Shown here: positions 8,417 through 15,489 of the stretch, in pieces | Layout of the letters: each line of letters opens with the position of its first letter | How positions within the stretch are numbered: the stretch's first letter is position 1 | Notes under the pieces: model-generated | What the model was told of the DNA's origin: nothing | Databases searched by the model: none | Seen by the model: the letters and a program-made list of their open reading frames with translations, nothing else | NCBI GenBank assembly: GCA_965364515.1 | Contig: CBDTXZ010000058.1 | Location: 1-15,599, forward strand | DNA: 15,599 bases | DNA from: JAHEDH01 sp965364515 | GTDB lineage: Bacteria > Actinomycetota > Acidimicrobiia > Spongiisociales > ZC4RG35 | Reading direction: 5' to 3' | Made by a program: the position numbers and the translations under genes

Positions 8417-8433
8417 TGCGAACACTGTTCGCA
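8417..8433. promoter_or_regulatory. Operator O2, 17-bp palindrome downstream of the reductase start site
   Basis: TGCGAACACTGTTCGCA is a perfect inverted repeat: 8-bp arms around one central base. It lies about 6-22 nt downstream of the predicted transcription start, just before the reductase ribosome site. Its reverse complement is identical to the copy at 8451-8467. Size and symmetry fit a TetR-family dimer site (inference). Confidence 0.8.
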
Positions 8434-8444
8434 GTTGTTGGGGC

Positions 8445-8474
8445 ACTATATGCGAACAGTGTTCGCACTGTCAA
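8445..8474 (-). promoter_or_regulatory. Near-consensus sigma-70 type promoter of the reductase gene
   Basis: On the minus strand the -35 hexamer TTGACA (8469-8474) and the -10 hexamer TATAGT (8445-8450) are 18 bp apart. This is far closer to consensus than any other promoter in the window. The predicted start is near 8438, giving a 5' leader of about 40 nt before the ATG at 8398. The spacer is almost entirely occupied by a palindromic operator, so strong basal promoter strength combined with repression is expected. Confidence 0.8.
8451..8467. promoter_or_regulatory. Operator O1, 17-bp palindrome filling the -35/-10 spacer
   Basis: TGCGAACAGTGTTCGCA occupies 17 of the 18 spacer bases between TTGACA and TATAGT. 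It is the same site as 8417-8433 in the opposite orientation of its central base, with centres 34 bp apart. A bound protein here would block RNA polymerase directly. No TetR-type regulator gene is present in the window. Confidence 0.82.
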
Positions 8475-8527
8475 GACCGGAGGGGAGATGTAAAGAGGCA
8501 TGCGAGTGGCTGTGGAATCCGGACGGT

Positions 8528-9664
8528 TCAGGCGGAGGAAGCAGCCCGGGTATTCGCCCGGCCGAGCACCGTCAAGCCGACGAGCGTGGTTGCAGCAACG
8601 GCGGCGAGTGCGATCCGCAGCCCGACGGCCGATCCGAGCAATCCCACCGTCGGGGTGACCAGCAGGAAGCCCAGGCGCGCACCGAACGACATCGAGCTCA
8701 GACCGCGCCCCTGGGACACCAGCACACCCGAGCCGCCCGACGCATAGAGCTGAGGGAAGATCATTCCCGTTCCGAGCCCGGCGAAACCGAAACCGGCAAT
8801 CGCCACCCATGGGACCGGGGCGAGCACCAACGCCGTCCAGCCGACCGCTGCCACCGGCAATGAACCGGAGAGAGCGCGGGCGTTGCCCCAGCGATTCGCC
8901 ACCAAGTCGCCGAGGAGCCTGGAAGTCGTCATCCCCACGGTGAAGGCGACGAAGCCGAGCGCTGCCGTCGCCGGCGACGAGTCGAAGACCTCGTCGACGA
9001 ACGTGGCCGACCACTCGACACCGGGCGACTCCAGAAAAGCTGCGCCGAGGCCGAGCAGCCCGAGGAGGATCATCGGGCGGAGTGAGGACGGTTTCTCCTC
9101 GGATTCGATCGGGGCCGGCGGCTCCTGGTCGGTCAAGTGACGGTTCGAGGCCGCAGCGACTGCAGCCATCGTCACCCCGACCGTGAGGAGGTGGGCTTCG
9201 AGGCTCACTCCCGCACCGACGGCCGCGGCTCCCACGATTCCTCCTGTCACGGTGCCGAGACTCCACAGTCCGTGGTACCGGTTCATAGCGGACTTCCCGT
9301 TGATCTCGACTTGAACCGCTTGGGCGTTCATGCCGAGATCCGCCGAGATGTCGGAGAACCCGGTGAGGAAGAGCGCAGCCCCCAACACGATCGGGGTGGG
9401 GGCGAAGCCGATCGCCGCCGCCATCGCAGACACGCCGAGGGCCCCTCCGATCGCCACCCGACGACTTCCCAGGCGATCGATCAGACGTCCCGCAGGACCC
9501 GTTCCCGCGAGGCCCCCGACCCCGCCCATCACCAGGGTCAGACCGAGGCCGGCGAGATCGACGTCGATCCGGTCGGCGAGCTCGGGGATGCGCGGTGCCC
9601 AGCTGGCGAAGGCGGCGCCGTTCGCGAAGAAGAGTGCAGCGATGGCAGCGGCGGTCTTGCGCAT
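8528..9664 (-). CDS. MFS transporter, YbjJ-like
   Basis: A 378-aa integral membrane protein with about 12 hydrophobic segments, the usual size of a major facilitator superfamily permease. The N-terminus FFANGAAFASWAPRIPELAD is typical of the YbjJ/fucose-permease-like branch, and the loop after TM2 carries the MFS signature GRLIDRLGSRR (residues 59-69). The substrate is unknown; small-molecule or sugar efflux would fit the branch. The open frame extends up to 10105, but that part is antisense to the next gene and low in hydrophobicity. ATG at 9664 (MRKTAAAIAAL) starts TM1 and has a TACCTT -10 candidate 6 nt upstream, so it is chosen. It is divergent from the gene at 9720 (55-bp gap) and lies upstream of the reductase, which has its own promoter. 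Confidence 0.87.
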   Translation of the reverse strand: MRKTAAAIAALFFANGAAFASWAPRIPELADRIDVDLAGLGLTLVMGGVGGLAGTGPAGRLIDRLGSRRVAIGGALGVSAMAAAIGFAPTPIVLGAALFLTGFSDISADLGMNAQAVQVEINGKSAMNRYHGLWSLGTVTGGIVGAAAVGAGVSLEAHLLTVGVTMAAVAAASNRHLTDQEPPAPIESEEKPSSLRPMILLGLLGLGAAFLESPGVEWSATFVDEVFDSSPATAALGFVAFTVGMTTSRLLGDLVANRWGNARALSGSLPVAAVGWTALVLAPVPWVAIAGFGFAGLGTGMIFPQLYASGGSGVLVSQGRGLSSMSFGARLGFLLVTPTVGLLGSAVGLRIALAAVAATTLVGLTVLGRANTRAASSA

Positions 9665-9670
9665 CGATTC

Positions 9671-9676
9671 AAGGTA
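9671..9676 (-). promoter_or_regulatory. Candidate -10 of the MFS gene (leaderless start)
   Basis: The minus strand reads TACCTT, then 6 nt (GAATCG), then the ATG of the MFS gene. There is no Shine-Dalgarno sequence before this ATG, and the spacing puts the transcription start at or next to the A of ATG, which suggests a leaderless mRNA. No clear -35 is seen. Confidence 0.45.
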
Positions 9677-9707
9677 CCGAGGCCGGAGCCGGCGTCGGGT
9701 CGATGGG

Positions 9708-9713
9708 TAGGAT
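9708..9713 (+). promoter_or_regulatory. Candidate -10 of the 9720 gene (leaderless start)
   Basis: TAGGAT lies 6 nt (CCACCG) before the ATG at 9720, and no ribosome site is present. The arrangement mirrors that of the divergent MFS gene and of glgB, so a leaderless transcript is likely. It would drive the two-gene unit 9720-12231. Confidence 0.5.
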
Positions 9714-9719
9714 CCACCG

Positions 9720-10547
9720 ATGCCCCCTGTTCCCACCTGGCTTGCGAGAACCTGGCTCGTCGGCGGAGTCGCCGGAGCGATCGCCGGCCTCGCTGCGGCG
9801 GTCCTGGCCTGGTCCATCATCGGAGAAACCGCCACCGCATCGTCACGCTCAGTCGAAATCGCCGACGGGTTGCTCGAGTCCGTCTCCGGCACCGTCACCT
9901 CGGTCGAAGACGCTCTCGTTGCCGTATCGGAAGGACTACGAACGACGCAGCAGTCTGCTGCAGATGCGTCCGTCACGCTCACCCAGCTCTCGGCCCTCAC
10001 CTCCAACCTCGGGGAGCTCATATCAGACGATGTCCCAGGCAGCCTCGATTCGGTGCGTGCATCGCTCGCTCCGATCCAGGCGACTGCCGGGGTGATCGAC
10101 GGCACGCTGACGGCGTTGTCCTTCTTTGGCGTCGACTACGACCCAGAGATCCCGCTCGACGAGGCGATCGACGATCTCGATCAACGATTGGCCGACATCC
10201 CCGCAGACCTTCGGCGTCAAGGCCCGCTCATCGACTCCGCCGCCGACAGCCTCAGCGAGTTCGGCAGCGACACCCTGGTGATCGCCGGCGATCTCAGCGA
10301 CCTCCGACGCGAGCTCGTCGCCACTGCGAGAACACTCGCCGGATACCAGGAGACGATCGCCGACGTCGGGCTGCTCCTCGACGACGTCGAGACGAATCTG
10401 ACCGGACCGCTCGGCGCCTTGAAATGGGTGATGGCGATCATCGCTCTCGGGTTGGCAGTCACCCAGACCGTCCCGATCACCTTCGGTCTGTGGCTCCTCC
10501 AGGAAGTCGACACCGATACAGTTCGGGCCCACACGACGGGGGAGTGA
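9720..10547 (+). CDS. Two-TM membrane protein with helical extracytoplasmic domain (unknown function)
   Basis: A 275-aa protein that I do not recognise as a named family. One hydrophobic segment lies at about residues 12-34 (WLVGGVAGAIAGLAAAVLAW) and another at about 236-260 (WVMAIIALGLAVTQTVPITF). The roughly 200 residues between them are polar, Ala/Ser/Thr/Leu/Asp-rich and almost free of Cys, with heptad-like hydrophobic spacing (SVEIADGLLESVSGTVTSVE; DEAIDDLDQRLADIPADLR). This suggests a long helical, partly coiled-coil domain outside the membrane, like the sensor part of chemoreceptors but with no signalling domain attached. It is followed 4 bp later by the SLH-propeller gene, so the two are probably co-transcribed; a membrane partner for that exported protein is possible but inferred. 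Good coding statistics and a clear start make the gene itself secure. Confidence 0.82.
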   Translation: MPPVPTWLARTWLVGGVAGAIAGLAAAVLAWSIIGETATASSRSVEIADGLLESVSGTVTSVEDALVAVSEGLRTTQQSAADASVTLTQLSALTSNLGELISDDVPGSLDSVRASLAPIQATAGVIDGTLTALSFFGVDYDPEIPLDEAIDDLDQRLADIPADLRRQGPLIDSAADSLSEFGSDTLVIAGDLSDLRRELVATARTLAGYQETIADVGLLLDDVETNLTGPLGALKWVMAIIALGLAVTQTVPITFGLWLLQEVDTDTVRAHTTGE

Positions 10548-10551
10548 ACCT

Positions 10552-12231
10552 ATGCGAATGCCCGTTCGATTGGCACTGATCGTGACCGTGCTGGCGATGC
10601 TCGGCTCGGTGACCGCGGGAGCGGCCACCGCTCCGGGAGGCTCGTTCATCGACGACGACGGAAATGTCCACGAATCGGCGATCGAGGCGATCTTCAATGC
10701 GGGAGTGACCACCGGATGCGATCCGGTCGGCGACCTCTACTGCCCGGGCGGCGTCGTCACGCGCGCCCAGATGGCCGCGTTCGTCGTCCGTGCGCTGGGC
10801 GAGCCGAATCCTTCGCCGAGTTCGTCTGGGACGTTCTCGGACGTCGCGGCGTCGGCCTGGTACGCACCGTTCGTGGAACGCTTGGTCGAACTCGGCATCA
10901 CGACGGGCTACACCGACGGCACCTACAGACCCGACGGTCCCGTGAGTCGCGCCGAGATGGCCGCCTTCCTGATTCGTGCGCTCGGCGAATCTGCATCCGA
11001 GCAGCCGACCCGCTTCTCGGATGTCCCGTCCGGAGAATGGTACGAGGGGCTCGTCGAGCGGCTCGCCGAACTCGAGATCACGTCTGGGTGTGACACCTCC
11101 CCGCTCCGCTACTGCCCAGCCGACGCCGTCGGGCGCGCCCAGATGGGGTCGTTCGTGGCCCGGGCATTCGATCTGCCGGTCGAGCCCGTTCCCGCCCGTC
11201 CCTCGGTCCAGGGTCTGGCCCTGTCCAAGGTCGAGATCGCCAGCGGCCTCCAGAGCCCGCTGTTCCTGGACGCCCCGGTCGGCGACAGCCGGCTCTTCGT
11301 GGTCGAGCAGCCGGGTCGCATCCAGCTCATCTCCGATGGGACCGTCAGCACCTTCCTCGACATCTCGAGCAAGGTGCTGTCGGGCGGGGAGCGCGGTCTG
11401 ATCGGCCTCGCATTTCACCCCGACTACTCGTCCAACGGTCTGTTCTACGTCCACTACACGAGACCCGGCGACGGAGCAGGCGTCATCGCCGAGTACTCCG
11501 TGAGCTCCGATCCCTCGATCGCAGACGCATCATCGGAGCGGATCCTGAAGGTCATCGCCCAGCCTGCGAGCAACCACAACGGCGGAATGCTCGCCTTCGG
11601 GCCCGACGGCTATCTCTATGCCGGATTCGGTGACGGCGGCGGGGGAGGCGACCCGTACCGCAATGGTCAGAACACCGGCACCATCCTCGGGTCGATCGCC
11701 AGGCTCGACCCTGCGACCGGAAACGCCGCGCCGGGCAACCCGTTCGGGAACGAGGTGTACTACCCGGGCGTCCGCAACCCGTGGCGGTTCTCGATCGACG
11801 GCAACCGGATGTACATCGCCGATGTCGGCCAGAACCAGCTCGAAGAGGTGAACGTGGTGTCGTTGTTCGACGCCGGAACGAACTTCGGCTGGCCGGTGAC
11901 CGAAGGTTCCTCGTGCTACGCCGCCTCCAGCTGCAACACCGCCGGGCTCACCGGCCCGATCGCGGAGTACACGCATTCGGTCGGTCGCTCGATCACGGGC
12001 GGCTACGTCTACCGGGGCTCGCAGATCCCGGCACTCGTCGGCCACTACCTGTACGGCGACTTCGTGTTCGGATGGGTCGGGTCGTTCCGATACGACGGAT
12101 CCGGCCCGGTGGACGGGAGGACGTGGAGTGCCCTCTCCACGAGTTCGCTCGCCTCGTTCGGCACCGACGGGTTCGGAGAGATGTACATCGTCTCGCTCGG
12201 CGGGACCATCTCCAAGATCGTCCCCGGATAG
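10552..12231 (+). CDS. Exported protein: three SLH domains fused to a glucose/sorbosone dehydrogenase-like beta-propeller
   Basis: A 559-aa protein. A signal peptide covers about residues 1-27 (VRLALIVTVLAMLGSVTAGA). Three S-layer homology modules follow at 31-84, 94-146 and 155-208, each ending in a (V/G)(T/S)RA(Q/E)MAAF(V/L)(V/I)RAL-type helix. The first and third carry a Cys pair (C56/C64, C180/C188) as in actinobacterial versions. Residues 222-559 match the PQQ-type soluble glucose/aldose (GSDH) propeller family: RLFVVEQPGRI, GLIGLAFHPDYS, NHNGGMLAFGPDGYLY (His342), GDGG...GDPYRNGQN, GVRNPWRFSID, YIADVGQNQLEEV, TNFGWPVTEG, GGYVYRG. SLH modules normally bind wall polymers, so the propeller should sit at the cell surface. 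Sugar oxidation with PQQ is the family activity, but many relatives are not proven enzymes. ATG at 10552 has GGGGGAG 7 nt upstream (10538-10544), overlapping the end of the preceding gene; an ATG two codons later is a weaker choice. Confidence 0.92.
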   Translation: MRMPVRLALIVTVLAMLGSVTAGAATAPGGSFIDDDGNVHESAIEAIFNAGVTTGCDPVGDLYCPGGVVTRAQMAAFVVRALGEPNPSPSSSGTFSDVAASAWYAPFVERLVELGITTGYTDGTYRPDGPVSRAEMAAFLIRALGESASEQPTRFSDVPSGEWYEGLVERLAELEITSGCDTSPLRYCPADAVGRAQMGSFVARAFDLPVEPVPARPSVQGLALSKVEIASGLQSPLFLDAPVGDSRLFVVEQPGRIQLISDGTVSTFLDISSKVLSGGERGLIGLAFHPDYSSNGLFYVHYTRPGDGAGVIAEYSVSSDPSIADASSERILKVIAQPASNHNGGMLAFGPDGYLYAGFGDGGGGGDPYRNGQNTGTILGSIARLDPATGNAAPGNPFGNEVYYPGVRNPWRFSIDGNRMYIADVGQNQLEEVNVVSLFDAGTNFGWPVTEGSSCYAASSCNTAGLTGPIAEYTHSVGRSITGGYVYRGSQIPALVGHYLYGDFVFGWVGSFRYDGSGPVDGRTWSALSTSSLASFGTDGFGEMYIVSLGGTISKIVPG

Positions 12232-12266
12232 TCGGTCTGGGAGGGACGCACCGACCACCGGGGTCC

Positions 12267-12272
12267 TAGGCT
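12267..12272 (+). promoter_or_regulatory. Candidate -10 of glgB (leaderless start)
   Basis: TAGGCT is followed by 6 nt (CGACGC) and the glgB ATG. There is no Shine-Dalgarno sequence immediately upstream, so a leaderless transcript is likely. It lies in the 47-bp gap after the propeller gene, where a weak TCGGT/ACCGA stem without a T-run is the only terminator-like feature. Confidence 0.5.
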
Positions 12273-12278
12273 CGACGC

Positions 12279-14141
12279 ATGGTCACAGACTTCACCGAAC
12301 ATGACCGCTGGCTCTTCAACGGCGGTCGACATCAGGGGCTCGGAAACGTGCTCGGCGCACAACCGTTCGATGGCGGCACCACGTTCCGGGTGTGGGCGCC
12401 GAACGCCGAAGCCGTGTCCGTCGTCGGCGACTTCAACGGCTGGAATCCTGACGAGCACTCGATGTATCCCTCCGAGTCCGGAGTCTGGGAGGTGACGGTT
12501 CCCGACGTCGGCCAGGGGGCCAAGTACAAGTACTCGATCAAACCGAAGGTCGGAGAACGCCGCCTCGAGAAGGCCGACCCCGTCGCCTTCCACGCCGAGA
12601 CCCGCCCGAATACCGCTTCGATCGTCTGGGGGCGCGAGTACGAGTGGGGTGACTCCGAGTACATGGACGCTCGCGTCGACAAGCTCGCCCAGACGGCGCC
12701 CATCTCCATCTACGAGTGCCACCTGGGATCCTGGACACGCCAGGGTGGCCGCAACTACCGGGACCTGGCCGCCGGCCTGATCTCACATCTGCAGCTGAAC
12801 GGGTTCACACACATCGAGTTGATGCCGATCATGGAGTACCCGTTCGACGGCTCGTGGGGGTATCAGGGAACGGGCCTGTATGCCCCGACCTCACGATTCG
12901 GGACTCCCCAGGACTTCATGGCCTTCGTGGATCTGTTCCATCAAGCCGGGATCGGCGTGATCCTCGACTGGGTGCCGTCACACTTCGCCGTCGACGCGCA
13001 CGGGCTCGCCCGTTTCGACGGAACCCACCTCTACGAACATGAGGATCCCCGTCAGGGCTACCACCCCGACTGGGGCTCCTACATCTTCAACTACGGGCGG
13101 AACGAGGTGAGGTCGTTCCTGCTGTCCTCGGCCCACCACTGGTTCGATGTCTTCCACGTCGACGGCCTGCGCGTCGACGCCGTCGCCTCCATGCTCTACC
13201 TCGACTACTCACGCAAGGACGGCGAGTGGATCCCGAACGAATACGGGGGGAACGAGAACCTCGAAGCCGTCTCGTTCCTGCGTGAGCTCAACGAGTCCGT
13301 CTACGGCAGGTTCCCCGGCATCCAGATGATCGCCGAAGAATCCACCGCCTGGCCCCTCGTCACACGGCCGGTCGACGTCGGTGGGCTCGGCTTCGGATAC
13401 AAGTGGGACATGGGCTGGATGAACGACACGCTCCGCTACTTCGCCAACGATCCCATCTACCGGTCGTACGAGGATCAGCATCGCATGCTGACGTTCCGCG
13501 GTCTCTACGCCTTCACCGAGAACTACGTGCTGGCGCTCAGCCACGACGAGGTGGTTCACGGCAAGAAGTCGCTCCTGGACAAGCACCCCGGAGACGAATG
13601 GAAACGGTTTGCCAGCTATCGGTCGATGCTGGGATACCAGTGGGCGTTGCCGGGCAAGAAGCTGGTGTTCATGGGGGCGGAGATCGCCGACCCCCGGGAA
13701 TGGAACCACGAGGCCGAACTGCCGTTCCATCTCCTCGACTACCCGGTCCACGCCGGCGTGATGCGACTGGTCGGCGAGCTCAATCGCATCTACCGGGAGA
13801 CGCCGGCGCTCCACATGTGGGACACCGACTCACGCGGCTTCCAATGGATCGAAGCAGACGACATCTCGCGGGCATCGCTCGTGTTCCTCCGAACTGCGGA
13901 AGACCACCCGCCGGTCGTCGTGGTGTGCAACTTCACGCCCGAGGCCTGGCACGACTATCGCTTCGGCGTGCCGGTCGAGGGGAAGTGGAAGACGCTCCTG
14001 TGCACCGATGCCGACGAGTTCGGAGGGTCGGGGCTCGTCCCCAAGGGCCTCGAGACCATCGACGAGGCCTCTCATGGGCATGATCAGTCGCTGGTGATGC
14101 TGGTGCCACCGATGTCGGTCACCTTCCTCACTCCCGCATAG
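12279..14141 (+). CDS. glgB: 1,4-alpha-glucan branching enzyme
   Basis: A 620-aa GH13 enzyme that cuts alpha-1,4 glucan chains and reattaches them through alpha-1,6 bonds in glycogen synthesis, in the cytoplasm. The N-terminal CBM48-type domain shows FRVWAPNAEAVSVVGDFNGW (about 31-50). The catalytic barrel carries DWVPSHFAVDAHGL, GLRVDAVASMLYLDYSR (nucleophile Asp300), MIAEESTAWP (acid/base Glu353) and LSHDEVVHGKKSL (Asp423), all as in known branching enzymes, including WDMGWMNDTLRYF and FMGAEIADPREWNH. A small all-beta C-terminal domain ends the protein (VVVCNFTPE...MLVPPMSVTFL). It is about 100 residues shorter than E. coli GlgB because the extra N-terminal N1 module is absent, as in many bacterial versions. 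The next gene is glgC, so the pair forms part of a glycogen locus. Confidence 0.96.
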   Translation: MVTDFTEHDRWLFNGGRHQGLGNVLGAQPFDGGTTFRVWAPNAEAVSVVGDFNGWNPDEHSMYPSESGVWEVTVPDVGQGAKYKYSIKPKVGERRLEKADPVAFHAETRPNTASIVWGREYEWGDSEYMDARVDKLAQTAPISIYECHLGSWTRQGGRNYRDLAAGLISHLQLNGFTHIELMPIMEYPFDGSWGYQGTGLYAPTSRFGTPQDFMAFVDLFHQAGIGVILDWVPSHFAVDAHGLARFDGTHLYEHEDPRQGYHPDWGSYIFNYGRNEVRSFLLSSAHHWFDVFHVDGLRVDAVASMLYLDYSRKDGEWIPNEYGGNENLEAVSFLRELNESVYGRFPGIQMIAEESTAWPLVTRPVDVGGLGFGYKWDMGWMNDTLRYFANDPIYRSYEDQHRMLTFRGLYAFTENYVLALSHDEVVHGKKSLLDKHPGDEWKRFASYRSMLGYQWALPGKKLVFMGAEIADPREWNHEAELPFHLLDYPVHAGVMRLVGELNRIYRETPALHMWDTDSRGFQWIEADDISRASLVFLRTAEDHPPVVVVCNFTPEAWHDYRFGVPVEGKWKTLLCTDADEFGGSGLVPKGLETIDEASHGHDQSLVMLVPPMSVTFLTPA

Positions 14142-14187
14142 ACCAGCCCTGATCCGATTCTTCTTGGCAGGAAGGCCCGCCGTCGAG

Positions 14188-14221
14188 CCTGAACCCGGCA
14201 CGCCGTGGGATTAGGTTCAGG
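14188..14221 (+). promoter_or_regulatory. glgC promoter candidate overlapped by an 8-bp inverted repeat
   Basis: CCTGAACC (14188-14195) and GGTTCAGG (14214-14221) are perfect inverted copies separated by 18 bp. TAGGTT at 14212-14217 is a good -10 candidate lying in the right arm. CTGAAC at 14189-14194, with a 17-bp spacer, sits where a weak -35 would be, in the left arm. The symmetry suggests a regulator site covering both promoter elements; a glgB terminator is less likely because no T-run follows. The glgC ribosome site AGGA is at 14234-14237. Confidence 0.45.
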
Positions 14222-14244
14222 ACGACCCGAGACAGGAACGACCC

Positions 14245-15489
14245 ATGGCAGCCCTTCCGTCCACCCGCCGCATTCTCTCGATGGTGTTGGCCGGAGGCGA
14301 GGGGAAACGTCTCATGCCGCTGACGCGCGATCGCGCCAAACCTGCGGTTCCCTTCGGCGGTCACTACCGGCTCATCGACTTCGCCCTGTCGAACCTGGTC
14401 AACGGTGGCTACCGACGGATCGTGGTGCTCACCCAGTACAAGAGCCACAGCCTGAACGTCCACCTCTCCCGCACCTGGAGGATGAGCACGCTGTTGGGCA
14501 ACTACGTGACGTCGGTGCCGGCGCAGATGCGCATGGGCAAACGCTGGTTCGTCGGGTCGGCCGATGCCCTCTTCCAGAACATCAACATCATCCAGGACGA
14601 GCGGCCGGAGCACATCTTCGTGTTCGGTGCGGACCACATCTACCGGATGGACCCCAGGCAGATGCTCCAAGCCCACGTCGACTCCGGCGCCGGAGTGACG
14701 GTGGCGGGGATCCGGGTCCCGATCGCCGAAGCGACGGCTTTCGGTGTCATCCAACAGTCCAACGACAGCACCAAGATCGAGAAGTTCTGGGAGAAGCCGG
14801 CCGAGCCGCCCAGCACACCGGACGACCCGACCATGGCCTTCGCCTCGATGGGGAACTACGTCTTCGACGCCGACGTGCTCATCGATCTGGTGAAGGAAGA
14901 CGCCAAATCGGATGACTCGAGGCACGACGTCGGCGGCGACCTCATCCCGGCCCTGGTCGACAAGGGCGAAGCCCACGTGTACGACTTCACCCAGAACGAG
15001 GTGCCCGGAGTGACTGAGCGCGAGCACGCCTACTGGCGTGACGTGGGGACCCTCGACTCGTACTTCGAAGCGCACATGGATCTCGTGTCCGTCGATCCGG
15101 TCTTCAACCTGTACAACCGAGACTGGCCGATCTACACCTCGGACATCACGGCGCCACCGGCCAAGGTGGTGGCAGTTGCCGACTACGGCGCCGGTGAGAT
15201 GAGCGACTCGATCGTTGCGAACGGTGTCGTCATCAGCGGTGGCTTCGTCCATCACTCGGTTCTGGCGCCGTGGGTCAGGGTCGAGCCGGGCGCAAGCATC
15301 GACCACTGCGTGCTGGGGGAGGATGTCATGATCGGCAGCGGGGCGACCGTCCGCAACGCGATCATCGACAAGAAGGTGGTGGTCCCGCCCGGATTCCGAA
15401 TCGGGTTCGACCCCGAGGAGGATCGCGCCAACGGCTTCGAGGTCGCAGAGTCGGGCATCGTCGCGGTCCCGAAAGGCCACCGGTTCTGA
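14245..15489 (+). CDS. glgC: Glucose-1-phosphate adenylyltransferase (ADP-glucose pyrophosphorylase)
   Basis: A 414-aa enzyme that makes ADP-glucose and PPi from glucose-1-phosphate and ATP, the committed step of bacterial glycogen synthesis. The N-terminal nucleotidyltransferase domain shows VLAGGEGKRLMPLTRDRAKP (residues 14-33), AVPFGGHYRLIDFALSNLVN, FVGSADALFQN, GADHIYRMD with Asp130 as the metal/catalytic aspartate, and FWEKPAEPP with Lys184 in the glucose-1-phosphate site. The C-terminal third is a left-handed beta-helix with hexapeptide rhythm (SIVANGVVISGGFVHHSVLA; IGSGATVRNAIID). Length is normal for the family. ATG at 14245 has AGGA 7 nt upstream. It lies 103 bp after glgB on the same strand and seems to have its own promoter; glycogen synthase is not in this window. 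Allosteric control by sugar phosphates is known for the family and cannot be read here. Confidence 0.97.
   Translation: MAALPSTRRILSMVLAGGEGKRLMPLTRDRAKPAVPFGGHYRLIDFALSNLVNGGYRRIVVLTQYKSHSLNVHLSRTWRMSTLLGNYVTSVPAQMRMGKRWFVGSADALFQNINIIQDERPEHIFVFGADHIYRMDPRQMLQAHVDSGAGVTVAGIRVPIAEATAFGVIQQSNDSTKIEKFWEKPAEPPSTPDDPTMAFASMGNYVFDADVLIDLVKEDAKSDDSRHDVGGDLIPALVDKGEAHVYDFTQNEVPGVTEREHAYWRDVGTLDSYFEAHMDLVSVDPVFNLYNRDWPIYTSDITAPPAKVVAVADYGAGEMSDSIVANGVVISGGFVHHSVLAPWVRVEPGASIDHCVLGEDVMIGSGATVRNAIIDKKVVVPPGFRIGFDPEEDRANGFEVAESGIVAVPKGHRF

Noticed and set aside
8399..8446. 16-residue N-terminal extension of the reductase (ATG at 8446)
   Set aside because: That ATG falls inside the TATAGT -10 region and upstream of the predicted transcription start.
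9665..10105. 147-residue N-terminal extension of the MFS protein
   Set aside because: It is antisense to the 9720 gene, is not hydrophobic, and no MFS protein of this branch has such a domain; ATG at 9664 starts TM1.
9137..10579. Plus-strand ORF of 480 aa overlapping the MFS gene and the 9720 gene
   Set aside because: The product is Arg/His/Asp-rich low-complexity sequence, and both overlapped genes have real domains or membrane segments in their own frames.
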